From positions 1 to 64,000 of the forward strand of contig CAZSRX010000017.1 in NCBI GenBank assembly GCA_964609675.1: a stretch of DNA of 64,000 nt. Direction: 5' to 3'. The stretch's first letter is position 1, and every line of letters begins with the position of its first letter. The notes beneath the pieces are model-generated. The model was not told the DNA's origin and made no database searches. It was given only the letters and a program-made list of their open reading frames with translations. The translations under genes were made by a program, and so were the position numbers. Below are positions 55,294 to 63,379 of the stretch, piece after piece. Source of the stretch: CAZSRX01 sp964609675 [NCBI: uncultured Bacteroidota bacterium]. GTDB taxonomy: Bacteria > CLD3 > SB21.

Positions 55294-56278
55294 TGTAAAT
55301 CTCCGATTTGTATTTAACAATGTATTCTTCGGTCGTAAACCATGTAATCGTCTTCTTCAACCCCTCTTCCAGAGTCACATCGGGGCGGTAATCCACCAGA
55401 TCCCGGATTTTGCGGTTGTCGCAACGCAGTCGGAACACTTCACTTTTCGGCGGGCGTACGCGCGCCTCATCATAGGCCAGTTCCACCGGACGGTTCATCA
55501 GGCGGGCAATCGTTAAAAACAGGTCTTTTATGCTGATCTCGGTATTGGAGCCGATATTCACGGTTTCACCGACGGTCCGGTCCGATTCGGCCAGCAGAAT
55601 AAATCCACGGCAGATGTCCCGTACGTAATTCAGATCGCGTGTAGGGGTTGTATCGCCCAACCGGATGGTATTGCTGCCGGCGGCGATCTGCGTGATGATT
55701 GAGGGAATGATCGCGCGGGCGCTTTGGCGGGGCCCATAGGTGTTGAACGGTCGGGCAATCGTAACCGGCAGGTCGAAGGACGCGTAGAAGCTCATGGCGA
55801 GGGCGTCGGCGGCAATTTTGCTCGCGCTGTAGGGCGATTGCGGCTGGAGCGGGTGCGCCTCATCGATGGGCACGTATTTCGCTGTGCCATACACTTCGCT
55901 GGTTGAAGTAATAATTACCCGTTCACAACCATTGACCTGAGCGCTCTGACAAACATTCAGCGTGCCCAGAACGTTCGTGTCGATGTAGCTGGCCGGCGCA
56001 ATGTAGGAAAACGGGATGGCTATCAACGCCGCCAGATGGAACACCACATCGGTTCCTTTTAATAGGTTGTTTGTAAAGTTGGAATCCCGGATGTCGCCGC
56101 AGATGATTTCGATATCCTTTTTACAGTTGACATCTTCCAGCCAACCCCAGTGGTTGAAGGAATTATAGAGCGAGAGCGCTTTTACTTTTCCGCAGCGCGG
56201 CACAAGTTCTTCGACCAGATGCGAGCCGATAAAACCGTCGGCACCGGTGACCAGTATGGTTTTTTCTTTCAGATTCAT
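55286..56278 (-). CDS. NAD-dependent sugar 4,6-dehydratase, LegB-like
   Basis: A 330-residue extended SDR enzyme. 'KTILVTGADGFIGSHLVEEL' binds NAD, the catalytic 'YSASK' and 'STSEVYG' are present, and 'LYNSFNHWGWLED' matches the LegB-type UDP-GlcNAc 4,6-dehydratases of legionaminic-acid pathways. The ATG at 56278 overlaps the stop of wecB by four bases and gives a normal N-terminus; an upstream in-frame start would add ten residues. No LegC aminotransferase or NeuB-like synthase is in the window, so the end product may differ. Confidence 0.85.
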   Translation of the reverse strand: MNLKEKTILVTGADGFIGSHLVEELVPRCGKVKALSLYNSFNHWGWLEDVNCKKDIEIICGDIRDSNFTNNLLKGTDVVFHLAALIAIPFSYIAPASYIDTNVLGTLNVCQSAQVNGCERVIITSTSEVYGTAKYVPIDEAHPLQPQSPYSASKIAADALAMSFYASFDLPVTIARPFNTYGPRQSARAIIPSIITQIAAGSNTIRLGDTTPTRDLNYVRDICRGFILLAESDRTVGETVNIGSNTEISIKDLFLTIARLMNRPVELAYDEARVRPPKSEVFRLRCDNRKIRDLVDYRPDVTLEEGLKKTITWFTTEEYIVKYKSEIYNV

Positions 56279-57387
56279 GCGACTTGCATAAAACTTTTTT
56301 TCAGACATTCCGCAATCCGTTCGGCCGCTCGGCCGTCCCAGAGTTCAGGAATGCGGCCGGATTTATAGGTACCGTTCATGATCGCCGCAAAGCAGGATAA
56401 TATTTTACCTTCATCCAGGCCGACAAGCGTATTGGTACCAACTTCGACCGTAACCGGCCGCTCGGTGTTAGCGCGCATGGTCAGGCAGGGAATCCGCAGA
56501 TACGTGGTTTCTTCCTGCAATCCGCCGGAATCCGTCAGCACAAACTTAGCGTGCTTCATCAATTTAAGAAAATCGATATAGCCCAGCGGTTCGGTAAAAA
56601 TCAGATTATTCATGCCGTTGATACGATCTTCAAAACCCAACGACTTTATCCGGTTAATGGTACGCGGATGAATCGGAAAAATAATTTTTAAATCTTTTCG
56701 GATTTCATCAAATACATTGAATATTTTTTCGAGTGTTTCCGGTTGATCGACGTTTGAGGGACGATGCAACGTGACTATTATATACTCTTGCGGTTTAACG
56801 TTCCACCGCGTCAAGGCTTCGGATTTCGCAATCGTCTCGGCGGCATACACCAAGGAATCAATCATGACATGGCCGACAAAAAATATCTGATTTTGAGGTT
56901 TCCCTTCTTTCAGGAGGTTTTCGGTGCCGCTTTTTTCCGTGGTAAACAAGTATTCCGCGATGACATCGGTAACCAGGCGGTTGATTTCTTCGGGCATGGA
57001 GCGGTCATTACTTCTCAATCCGGCTTCCACATGCGCCACCGGAATACACAGTTTGGAGGCCGTTATCGAACATGCTAAGGTTGAGTTCACATCGCCTACA
57101 ACCAGCACAACGTCGGGCCGTTTCTTCTGTAATACATCCTCAAACCGTTTCATAATTTCAGCGGTCTGCACAGCATGGGTGCCTGAGCCAACGTTCAAAT
57201 GCACATCCGGTTCAGGAATCCCGAGATCCCGGAAGAACACGTCCGACATGTTTACGTCATAATGCTGATTGGTGTGCACCAGCACAGACTGAAAGAACGG
57301 ATCGTTCTTCATGGCCCGCAGGATCGGGGCTATTTTCATAAAATTGGGGCGCGCGCCAACCACATGCAGGATTTTCAAATCACTCAC
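56275..57387 (-). CDS. wecB: UDP-N-acetylglucosamine 2-epimerase (non-hydrolysing)
   Basis: A 370-residue GT-B-fold epimerase that interconverts UDP-GlcNAc and UDP-ManNAc. The family's blocks are all visible: 'VVGARPNFMKIAPI', 'VVGDVNSTLACSI', 'HVEAGLRSNDRSMPEEINR', 'DSGGLQEETTYL' and 'ERPVTVEVGTN'. Together with the dehydrogenase upstream it would provide UDP-ManNAcA for an acidic polysaccharide. It sits in a tightly packed operon, overlapping the dehydratase start. Confidence 0.93.
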   Translation of the reverse strand: MSDLKILHVVGARPNFMKIAPILRAMKNDPFFQSVLVHTNQHYDVNMSDVFFRDLGIPEPDVHLNVGSGTHAVQTAEIMKRFEDVLQKKRPDVVLVVGDVNSTLACSITASKLCIPVAHVEAGLRSNDRSMPEEINRLVTDVIAEYLFTTEKSGTENLLKEGKPQNQIFFVGHVMIDSLVYAAETIAKSEALTRWNVKPQEYIIVTLHRPSNVDQPETLEKIFNVFDEIRKDLKIIFPIHPRTINRIKSLGFEDRINGMNNLIFTEPLGYIDFLKLMKHAKFVLTDSGGLQEETTYLRIPCLTMRANTERPVTVEVGTNTLVGLDEGKILSCFAAIMNGTYKSGRIPELWDGRAAERIAECLKKSFMQVA

Positions 57388-57447
57388 CGTTTTTTTTAAT
57401 TGGCAATGCCGTTATCAGCATATAAGTAAATATCTGTAATGTCAATG

Positions 57448-58782
57448 TTATTGATGACTGAATTTGCCGGAACCCAGCACCATGACTTTACATCCCTCCG
57501 ACCGGGCGTCTTTAACGGCGTTACGCGCGTCCACCACGTACTTGCTGTGCCGGGTGATCATCGCGTAATCGTAGGAGGAATGATCCGTACCTACAAACAC
57601 ACAGTCCATCTGCTTTAGTAATTCCGGGGTCAACATCTGGGATTTGAAATTTTTCCCGAGAATATCCACCTGGGGCACATGGGGATCATTGTAGCACACA
57701 TGCGTTACCCCGCGCTGGAGCAGGATTTCCAACACCTTTAACGACGGCGAGTGACGGATATCGTCCACGTCGCGTTTGAAAGCCGCGCCAAGCACCAGAA
57801 TTTTCGCGTCGGCCATACGCACACCCTGCACCGCCAGCGCTTCAATAATCATGGAATAGCAATAATACGGCATATTTTCATTGACCTCCGCCGCAAGTTC
57901 AATAAAATTGGTATGAAAATCATACTGGCGGGCTTTCCATGATAAGTAATAGGGGTCAATCAGGATGCAGTGCCCGCCGATGCCGGGGCCGGGATAAAAC
58001 GGCATGAACCCGAACGGTTTGGTGGACGCGGCCTGGATGACCTCCCATATATTTATACCGCCCATGCGGTCGCACAACTGCGCCAGCTCATTGACGAGCG
58101 CAATGTTGACGCTGCGGAAAATATTTTCAAGCAGTTTGCACATTTCCGCCGCTTTCGTGCTGTTGACCGGAACAATTTTTTCGATGATCTGCGCATTAAC
58201 CAAACAGGCCAGTTCGGTGCATCTCGGCGTGACACCGCCAACCACCGTTGGCGTGTTGGCTGTATGGAATTTCTTGTTGCCCGGGTCAATACGCTCGGGT
58301 GAAAAAGCCAGATGAAAATCCTTGCCGACTTTCAGTCCGGTTTTTTCGAGGATCGGCTGTACAATGCCTTCGGTGGTTTCCGGAAACGTCGTGCTCTTGA
58401 GAATGATCAGATGGTCTTTTCTCAATCCTTCGGCGATCGCTTTACTGGACTCCACGATATAGGTTACATCGGGTTCTTTATTATCCGTGAACGGCGTGGG
58501 CACACAGATAAAAATTACGTCCATCTGCGGTACGCTTTTGTAATGGGCTTCAGCTTTGATGGTACCCGCCTTATAGCAGTTCTGAAACCGCTCATTGGGG
58601 ATGTCCTCAATGTAATTGCGGCCGGCATTGACATTGTTGACTTTGGTTTCGTCAACATCCACGCCGATAGTACGAAAACCATTCGCCGCAAACTCCACGG
58701 CCAGCGGGAGGCCGACGTAGCCCAGTCCGATAACGCCGACTGTCAGCGATTTATTCTGGATTTTTGATTCAATGGAACTCAT
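57448..58782 (-). CDS. UDP-N-acetyl-hexosamine 6-dehydrogenase (WecC/WbpA type)
   Basis: A 444-residue NAD-dependent dehydrogenase that oxidises C6 of a UDP-sugar to a uronate. 'VGVIGLGYVGLPLAVEFA' opens the Rossmann domain, 'AFSPERIDPGN' is typical of the HexNAc-specific subfamily, and the catalytic Cys lies in 'GIGGHCILIDPYYLSWKA' (the usual Pro after Cys-Ile is Leu here). The ATG at 58782 has AAGGA upstream; a longer in-frame extension would run into ugd and is unlikely. Substrate could be UDP-ManNAc (with wecB next door) or UDP-GlcNAc. Confidence 0.9.
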   Translation of the reverse strand: MSSIESKIQNKSLTVGVIGLGYVGLPLAVEFAANGFRTIGVDVDETKVNNVNAGRNYIEDIPNERFQNCYKAGTIKAEAHYKSVPQMDVIFICVPTPFTDNKEPDVTYIVESSKAIAEGLRKDHLIILKSTTFPETTEGIVQPILEKTGLKVGKDFHLAFSPERIDPGNKKFHTANTPTVVGGVTPRCTELACLVNAQIIEKIVPVNSTKAAEMCKLLENIFRSVNIALVNELAQLCDRMGGINIWEVIQAASTKPFGFMPFYPGPGIGGHCILIDPYYLSWKARQYDFHTNFIELAAEVNENMPYYCYSMIIEALAVQGVRMADAKILVLGAAFKRDVDDIRHSPSLKVLEILLQRGVTHVCYNDPHVPQVDILGKNFKSQMLTPELLKQMDCVFVGTDHSSYDYAMITRHSKYVVDARNAVKDARSEGCKVMVLGSGKFSHQ

Positions 58783-58817
58783 ATGGGTTATCCTTAAATA
58801 ATATGTTATTATGCTCT

Positions 58818-60131
58818 TTATGCTTTGATGCCGCGTCCGATACCGAGATACTCGAAACCGATTTCCTTCATGGTTTTGGGATCCCATACATTTCTTCCGT
58901 CAAGAACTTTAGGCGACTTAAGCAACTGTTTAATATTCTGGAGATCCAGATCGCGGAATTCGTTCCATTCCGTAACTAAGACAAGGCAGTCCGCGCCCTG
59001 GGCGGCTTCATAAGGATCCGCAGCAAAAGTAACGTCCGGGTAGGAACTCCGAACCACATCCATGGCGGCGGGATCGTAGGCGCGGATTTTACCGCCGGCT
59101 TTCAGGACTTCATCCATAATCACAAGGGAAGGCGCGTCGCGCGTATCATCGGTATTGGGTTTGAAAGCAATGCCAAGGAGGGCGATGGTTTTTCCTTTAA
59201 GGTCGCCGGTTAGTTGTTTAATTTTTTCCACCATGGATAATTTTTGTTTTTCATTCGCTTTAATGGCCGCTTCCACGACCATCGTAGGCACGCCGACATC
59301 CTGCGATGTTTTCAGAAGAGCCAGCGTGTCTTTCGGGAAACAGGAACCGCCGTATCCCGCGCCGGCATGCAGAAATTTCGGGCTGATGCGGCCGTCGAGT
59401 CCCATGGCTTTCGCCACCACTTTAACGTCGGCGCCGATTTTATCGCAGATATTCGCCACTTCATTAATAAACGAAATTTTAACCGCCAGAAAAGCGTTGG
59501 AAGCGTATTTGATCATTTCTGAGGTTTCCACATTGGTGATTACCATGGGTGTTTCGTTGATATAAAGCGGGCGGTATACCTGGCGCATAATCTCGATCGC
59601 TTTTTCGCTGGACGCACCGATGACCACGCGGTCCGGCCGCATGAAATCGTCCACAGCGGAACCTTCGCGCAGAAATTCGGGATTGGAAACAACGTCAAAT
59701 TCCGCCTGAGCCGGTCCATGCCGGAGAATAACCTGCCGGACTTTCTGCCCGGTTCCGGCGGGCACGGTGCTTTTCGTCACAATCACTTTGTAGCCGTTCA
59801 AGTTTTTAGCAATGGTTTCCGACACCTTCAGGACGGTCGATAAATCCGCCTCGCCGCCCGCTCCCGGAGGCGTTCCCACGGCAATAAAAATAACTTCTGA
59901 GTCCCGGATCGAAGCGACTACATCCGTTGAGAAAAACAGATGTTTTTTTATCACATTCCGGTCCACAACTTCTTTCAGCCCGGGCTCATATATCGGAATA
60001 ATACCCTTCAGTAATTTCTGAATTTTATCTTCATCGATATCCGCACAGATAACCCGGTTCCCGAAATCCGCGAGACACGCTCCGGTTACCAGCCCGACAT
60101 AACCCGTTCCGATGACGCAAATTCTTCTCAT
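58818..60131 (-). CDS. ugd: UDP-glucose 6-dehydrogenase
   Basis: A 437-residue enzyme converting UDP-glucose to UDP-glucuronate with two NAD. 'ICVIGTGYVGLVTGACLADFG' starts the Rossmann domain, 'STVPAGTGQKVR' and 'SNPEFLREGSAV' are typical of the family, and the catalytic Cys is in 'GYGGSCFPKDTLAL'. The ATG at 60131 is preceded by GGAATT; a TTG six bases upstream overlaps the rnc stop. It supplies an acidic precursor for the polysaccharide and follows rnc without a gap, linking housekeeping and capsule genes in one transcript. Confidence 0.95.
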   Translation of the reverse strand: MRRICVIGTGYVGLVTGACLADFGNRVICADIDEDKIQKLLKGIIPIYEPGLKEVVDRNVIKKHLFFSTDVVASIRDSEVIFIAVGTPPGAGGEADLSTVLKVSETIAKNLNGYKVIVTKSTVPAGTGQKVRQVILRHGPAQAEFDVVSNPEFLREGSAVDDFMRPDRVVIGASSEKAIEIMRQVYRPLYINETPMVITNVETSEMIKYASNAFLAVKISFINEVANICDKIGADVKVVAKAMGLDGRISPKFLHAGAGYGGSCFPKDTLALLKTSQDVGVPTMVVEAAIKANEKQKLSMVEKIKQLTGDLKGKTIALLGIAFKPNTDDTRDAPSLVIMDEVLKAGGKIRAYDPAAMDVVRSSYPDVTFAADPYEAAQGADCLVLVTEWNEFRDLDLQNIKQLLKSPKVLDGRNVWDPKTMKEIGFEYLGIGRGIKA

Positions 60132-60133
60132 AG

Positions 60134-60985
60134 TCAATTCCTTACATGATTGGATGGTATCTGGTTCAGTTTCTGCAGAGCAATCCGGGCCGATTTTTGT
60201 TCGGCTTCCTTTTTACTCATGCCTTTACCGGTTCCAAGAACTTTATTTTTTATTTTCACTTCAACCGTAAATTCTTTGTGGTGTTCCGGTCCGACTTCGC
60301 GGATGACCGAGTAGACCGGGATTCCCCAGTTGCTTTGCTGGGCAAGTTCCAGCAGGGTGCCTTTAAAATTGATTCCGTCCTCGTCGGCCAGCACGGCGTC
60401 CAGATCATCGAAAATAAATTCCGTAACGAAATTCCGAGCGGCGATATAGCCGCGATCCAGAAACACGGCACCGATAACCGCTTCCAGCACGTCCGCTGTG
60501 ATGGAGGAGCGGTTTCTTCCTCCGGCTTTATCTTCGCTCTCGCTCATCAAAATCAAATCCCCAAGACCCAGCGCACGGGCCTTACGGGACAATACTTTTT
60601 TATTAACCATCAACGCTTTCTGTTTCGTCAACTGCCCTTCCTCGTTGCTGGGAAATTTATGGTAAAGATGCTCGGCGGCAATCAGATTGAGGATGGAATC
60701 GCCAAGAAACTCCAGACGCTCATAGGACATGACACGACTTTCCTCGGAAAAGTGTAGGTATGAACGGTGCTTAAACGCCTGGATAAACAAATTCCGGTTA
60801 CGGATTCGGTAATGCACCCGTCGTTCCAGTTTTCGCAGTTGGGCGGCAAACCGGGCCGGACAATGAGCCTGTCCGGCCTGGGATGATTTCCGGGTTAACG
60901 CCGATTTCAGCTTTAGTAAAATCTTTTTCAATTGATACCGGTGATTACTTGAATTACCTGTAATATCGCCAATCCGGAAGAGCAT
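60134..60985 (-). CDS. rnc: Ribonuclease III
   Basis: A 283-residue double-strand-specific endoribonuclease for rRNA and mRNA processing. The catalytic signature 'ERLEFLGDSILNLIAAEHLY' and the downstream 'ADVLEAVIGAVFLDRGY' are intact, and a double-stranded-RNA-binding domain (about 205-275) ends the protein. A basic N-terminal extension of about 55 residues precedes the catalytic domain, longer than in E. coli. I chose the ATG at 60985 (GGA just upstream) over a TTG nine bases earlier that touches the fabF stop. Confidence 0.95.
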   Translation of the reverse strand: MLFRIGDITGNSSNHRYQLKKILLKLKSALTRKSSQAGQAHCPARFAAQLRKLERRVHYRIRNRNLFIQAFKHRSYLHFSEESRVMSYERLEFLGDSILNLIAAEHLYHKFPSNEEGQLTKQKALMVNKKVLSRKARALGLGDLILMSESEDKAGGRNRSSITADVLEAVIGAVFLDRGYIAARNFVTEFIFDDLDAVLADEDGINFKGTLLELAQQSNWGIPVYSVIREVGPEHHKEFTVEVKIKNKVLGTGKGMSKKEAEQKSARIALQKLNQIPSNHVRN

Positions 60986-60994
60986 CCGTTCCAA

Positions 60995-62239
60995 TTACGA
61001 AATATATTTTTTAACCGCTATGCACGTGTTATGCCCGCCGAATCCAAAAGTATTATTGAGCGCGCAGGAAAGTTCCTTGGCCACCGCTTTATTCGGGGCA
61101 TAATTCAGGTCGCATGCCTCATCGGGTACTTCGTAATTAATGGTCGGAGGAATCATGCCGCGCTGAACCGCCAGCGCGGTGGCGATGCACTCTACAGCGC
61201 CCGCCGCACCAAGCAGATGGCCGGTCATGGACTTGGTAGAACTGACAATCAGGTTTTTAGCGTGTTCGCCGAATACGGTTTTGATGGCGGCAGTTTCGTT
61301 TTTATCGTTGTATTCGGTAGAGGTGCCGTGCGCGTTGATATATCCGATGGCTTCAGGTTTCAGACCGGCGTCGTTCAAAGCGGCCTGCATGGCCCGGGCT
61401 GCGCCTTCGCCGCCTTCAGCCGGAGCGGTGATATGGTAGGCATCGTCCGTGAAACCGATACCAACGATCTCAGCGTATATTTTGGCGCCGCGTTGTTTGG
61501 CGGTTTCGAGTTCTTCCAGGATAATAATACCGGAACCTTCACCCATAACAAAACCATCTCGCATTTTGTCGAAGGGGCGGCTGGCGTGCTTGTAGTCATC
61601 GTTGCGTGTGGACAGCGCTTTCATCACGTTGAATCCGGCCACGCCGACCCGACAGATGCTCGCTTCGGAGCCGCCGCAAACCATGGCGTCCGCGTCGCCG
61701 CGCTGTACGTGCATGAATGCGGCGCCGATGGCGTGACTGCCCGTTGCGCAGGCCGATACCGTAGCGTAATTCGGACCCTTGAACCCATGCAAAATCGCCA
61801 CGTGTCCCGCCGCAATGTCGATAATCAGCATCGGTATAAAGAACGGGCTGATGCGCTGGGGCCCTTTCTGGAGATACGTCTCAAACGTTTCCTCGAAAGA
61901 AATAAAGCCGCCGATTCCGCTGCCGATTATCACGCCGACACGATTGGGATCATGCGTCTGCGCGCTGATGCCCGCATCTTCAACCGCCATTTTAGAGGCG
62001 GCTACTGCAAACTGGCAGAAACGGTCCATGCGCCGCGCCTCTTTGCGGTCTATATACGCCGTCGGATCAAATCCTTTGACTTCCGCCGCGAACTTGGTAA
62101 CATGGTCTTTCGTATCAAACAGCGTGATTAAATCTACACCGTTACGGCCTTCCGTCAGTCCTTTCCAGAATTCTTCCACCGTATTGCCGATAGGCGTTAC
62201 GGCGCCCATTCCGGTAATGACAACTCTGCGTTTGCTCAT
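60995..62239 (-). CDS. fabF: 3-oxoacyl-ACP synthase II
   Basis: A 414-residue condensing enzyme that elongates acyl-ACP with malonyl-ACP. The Cys-His-His triad is present in '[14 protein letters not shown]', '[15 protein letters not shown]' and '[11 protein letters not shown]'. GGAGCAC precedes the ATG. It follows acpP by 85 bases that contain a stable hairpin, and is followed directly by rnc, the common fabD-fabG-acpP-fabF-rnc order. Confidence 0.97.
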   Translation of the reverse strand: MSKRRVVITGMGAVTPIGNTVEEFWKGLTEGRNGVDLITLFDTKDHVTKFAAEVKGFDPTAYIDRKEARRMDRFCQFAVAASKMAVEDAGISAQTHDPNRVGVIIGSGIGGFISFEETFETYLQKGPQRISPFFIPMLIIDIAAGHVAILHGFKGPNYATVSACATGSHAIGAAFMHVQRGDADAMVCGGSEASICRVGVAGFNVMKALSTRNDDYKHASRPFDKMRDGFVMGEGSGIIILEELETAKQRGAKIYAEIVGIGFTDDAYHITAPAEGGEGAARAMQAALNDAGLKPEAIGYINAHGTSTEYNDKNETAAIKTVFGEHAKNLIVSSTKSMTGHLLGAAGAVECIATALAVQRGMIPPTINYEVPDEACDLNYAPNKAVAKELSCALNNTFGFGGHNTCIAVKKYIS

Positions 62240-62276
62240 AATGTGCTCCTCGAAAAATAGCGGTTATAAAGAATCC

Positions 62277-62308
62277 GAGCAGGAATCGTGTCGGTACGAT
62301 TCCCGCTC
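62277..62308 (-). promoter_or_regulatory. Intercistronic hairpin between acpP and fabF
   Basis: Two 13-base arms (62277-62289 and 62296-62308) pair around a 6-base loop with one G-U wobble on the minus-strand RNA. It lies 17 bases after the acpP stop. The sequence after it is only mildly T-rich (GGATTCTTTAT), so it could be a partial terminator or an mRNA-stabilising structure that keeps acpP expression above that of fabF. Confidence 0.6.
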
Positions 62309-62324
62309 TTTCTAAAAAAAACGG

Positions 62325-62576
62325 TTACTTGCCTAATTTGGCCATCAGAAATTCCACCGTGGAACCGACCGTCGTCAGTTTGGCGGCTTCTTCTTCCGGT
62401 ATCTTTTCGCCCAGACCAAAGGTATCCTCAAATTCCATCACCAGTTCCACCTGATCCAGGGAATCGGCGCCGAGATCTTCCACATAGGAAGCAGTCGGGG
62501 TTACTTCACTTTCGGTCACGCCGAGTTTCTTCACAATGATTTCCTTGACCTTTTTTTCGATTTCTTCGCGAGTCAT
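62325..62576 (-). CDS. acpP: Acyl carrier protein
   Basis: An 83-residue acidic carrier protein. The phosphopantetheine attachment Ser39 lies in '[18 protein letters not shown]'. AAAGGAG precedes the ATG at ideal spacing, as expected for a highly expressed gene. It sits between fabG and fabF; its activating enzyme AcpS is encoded at 17.0 kb. Confidence 0.97.
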   Translation of the reverse strand: MTREEIEKKVKEIIVKKLGVTESEVTPTASYVEDLGADSLDQVELVMEFEDTFGLGEKIPEEEAAKLTTVGSTVEFLMAKLGK

Positions 62577-62629
62577 GTCAGTTCTCCTTTAATAGGTTTG
62601 GTGTTATTTGGTTATATCAGAATAATGTT

Positions 62630-63379
62630 TTAACGGATTACCCGGCCGCCGTCCACCTGAATGACCTGTCCGGTAATATACCCGGCCTGATCGGATGCCA
62701 GAAACGCAACCACTGCGGCGACTTCCTCCGGCGTTCCGGGTCGGTTCAGCGGTATGTATTTTAGTATCTCTTTTTTCATATCGTCGGTAAAATCTTTAGT
62801 CATATCGGTTAAAATATACCCCGGCGCCACCGAATTGACCGTAATGCCGAAAGGTGCCAGTTCCTTGGCGGCCGCCATAGTCATACCGTCAAGGCCCGCC
62901 TTGGAGGCCGCATAATTGGACTGGAACGGATTACCGCCCAGCGCCACCACCGAGGAAATATTGATTATTTTCCCCGACCGCTGCCGGATCATCACCTTGG
63001 CCGCCTGGCGCGTACATAAGAACGCGCTTTTAAGGTTATTCGCGATGACCCAATCCCATTCTTTCGTCTCCATACGCGCCAAAAGGCTGTTTTTATAAAC
63101 GCCGGCATTGTTCACCAGCACATCCAGCCGCTGAAAGCGTTCCAGGCAGCTGTCTATCATTTTTTTTACTTCGTCTTCCTGCGAAACATCCGCGGCTATG
63201 GCACACACCCGGTCGGCATAGCCGGCCTGCCGGAACGCTTCGTGGGTTCTTTCCAGGGTTTCCGGATTTCTGCCGTTCAACACCACGGTCGCCCCGTGAT
63301 CCAGCATGGTCAGGGCCACCGCTTTGCCGATGCCTCTTGAAGAGCCGGTAATCAGAGCCACTTTGCCTTTCATCGTCAT
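62630..63379 (-). CDS. fabG: 3-oxoacyl-ACP reductase
   Basis: A 249-residue SDR enzyme that reduces 3-oxoacyl-ACP with NADPH. 'ALITGSSRGIGKAVAL' binds the cofactor, 'NNAGVYK' and the Ser-Tyr-Lys triad ('NISSVV', 'YAASKAG') are intact, and it ends in 'GQVIQVDGGRVI'. The ATG at 63379 overlaps the fabD stop (ATGA); a second ATG two codons later is possible. Confidence 0.95.
   Translation of the reverse strand: MTMKGKVALITGSSRGIGKAVALTMLDHGATVVLNGRNPETLERTHEAFRQAGYADRVCAIAADVSQEDEVKKMIDSCLERFQRLDVLVNNAGVYKNSLLARMETKEWDWVIANNLKSAFLCTRQAAKVMIRQRSGKIINISSVVALGGNPFQSNYAASKAGLDGMTMAAAKELAPFGITVNSVAPGYILTDMTKDFTDDMKKEILKYIPLNRPGTPEEVAAVVAFLASDQAGYITGQVIQVDGGRVIR

Noticed and set aside
61031-62131. A 366-codon open frame antisense to fabF
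   Set aside because: Mirror frame of an intact, highly conserved gene; no recognisable product.
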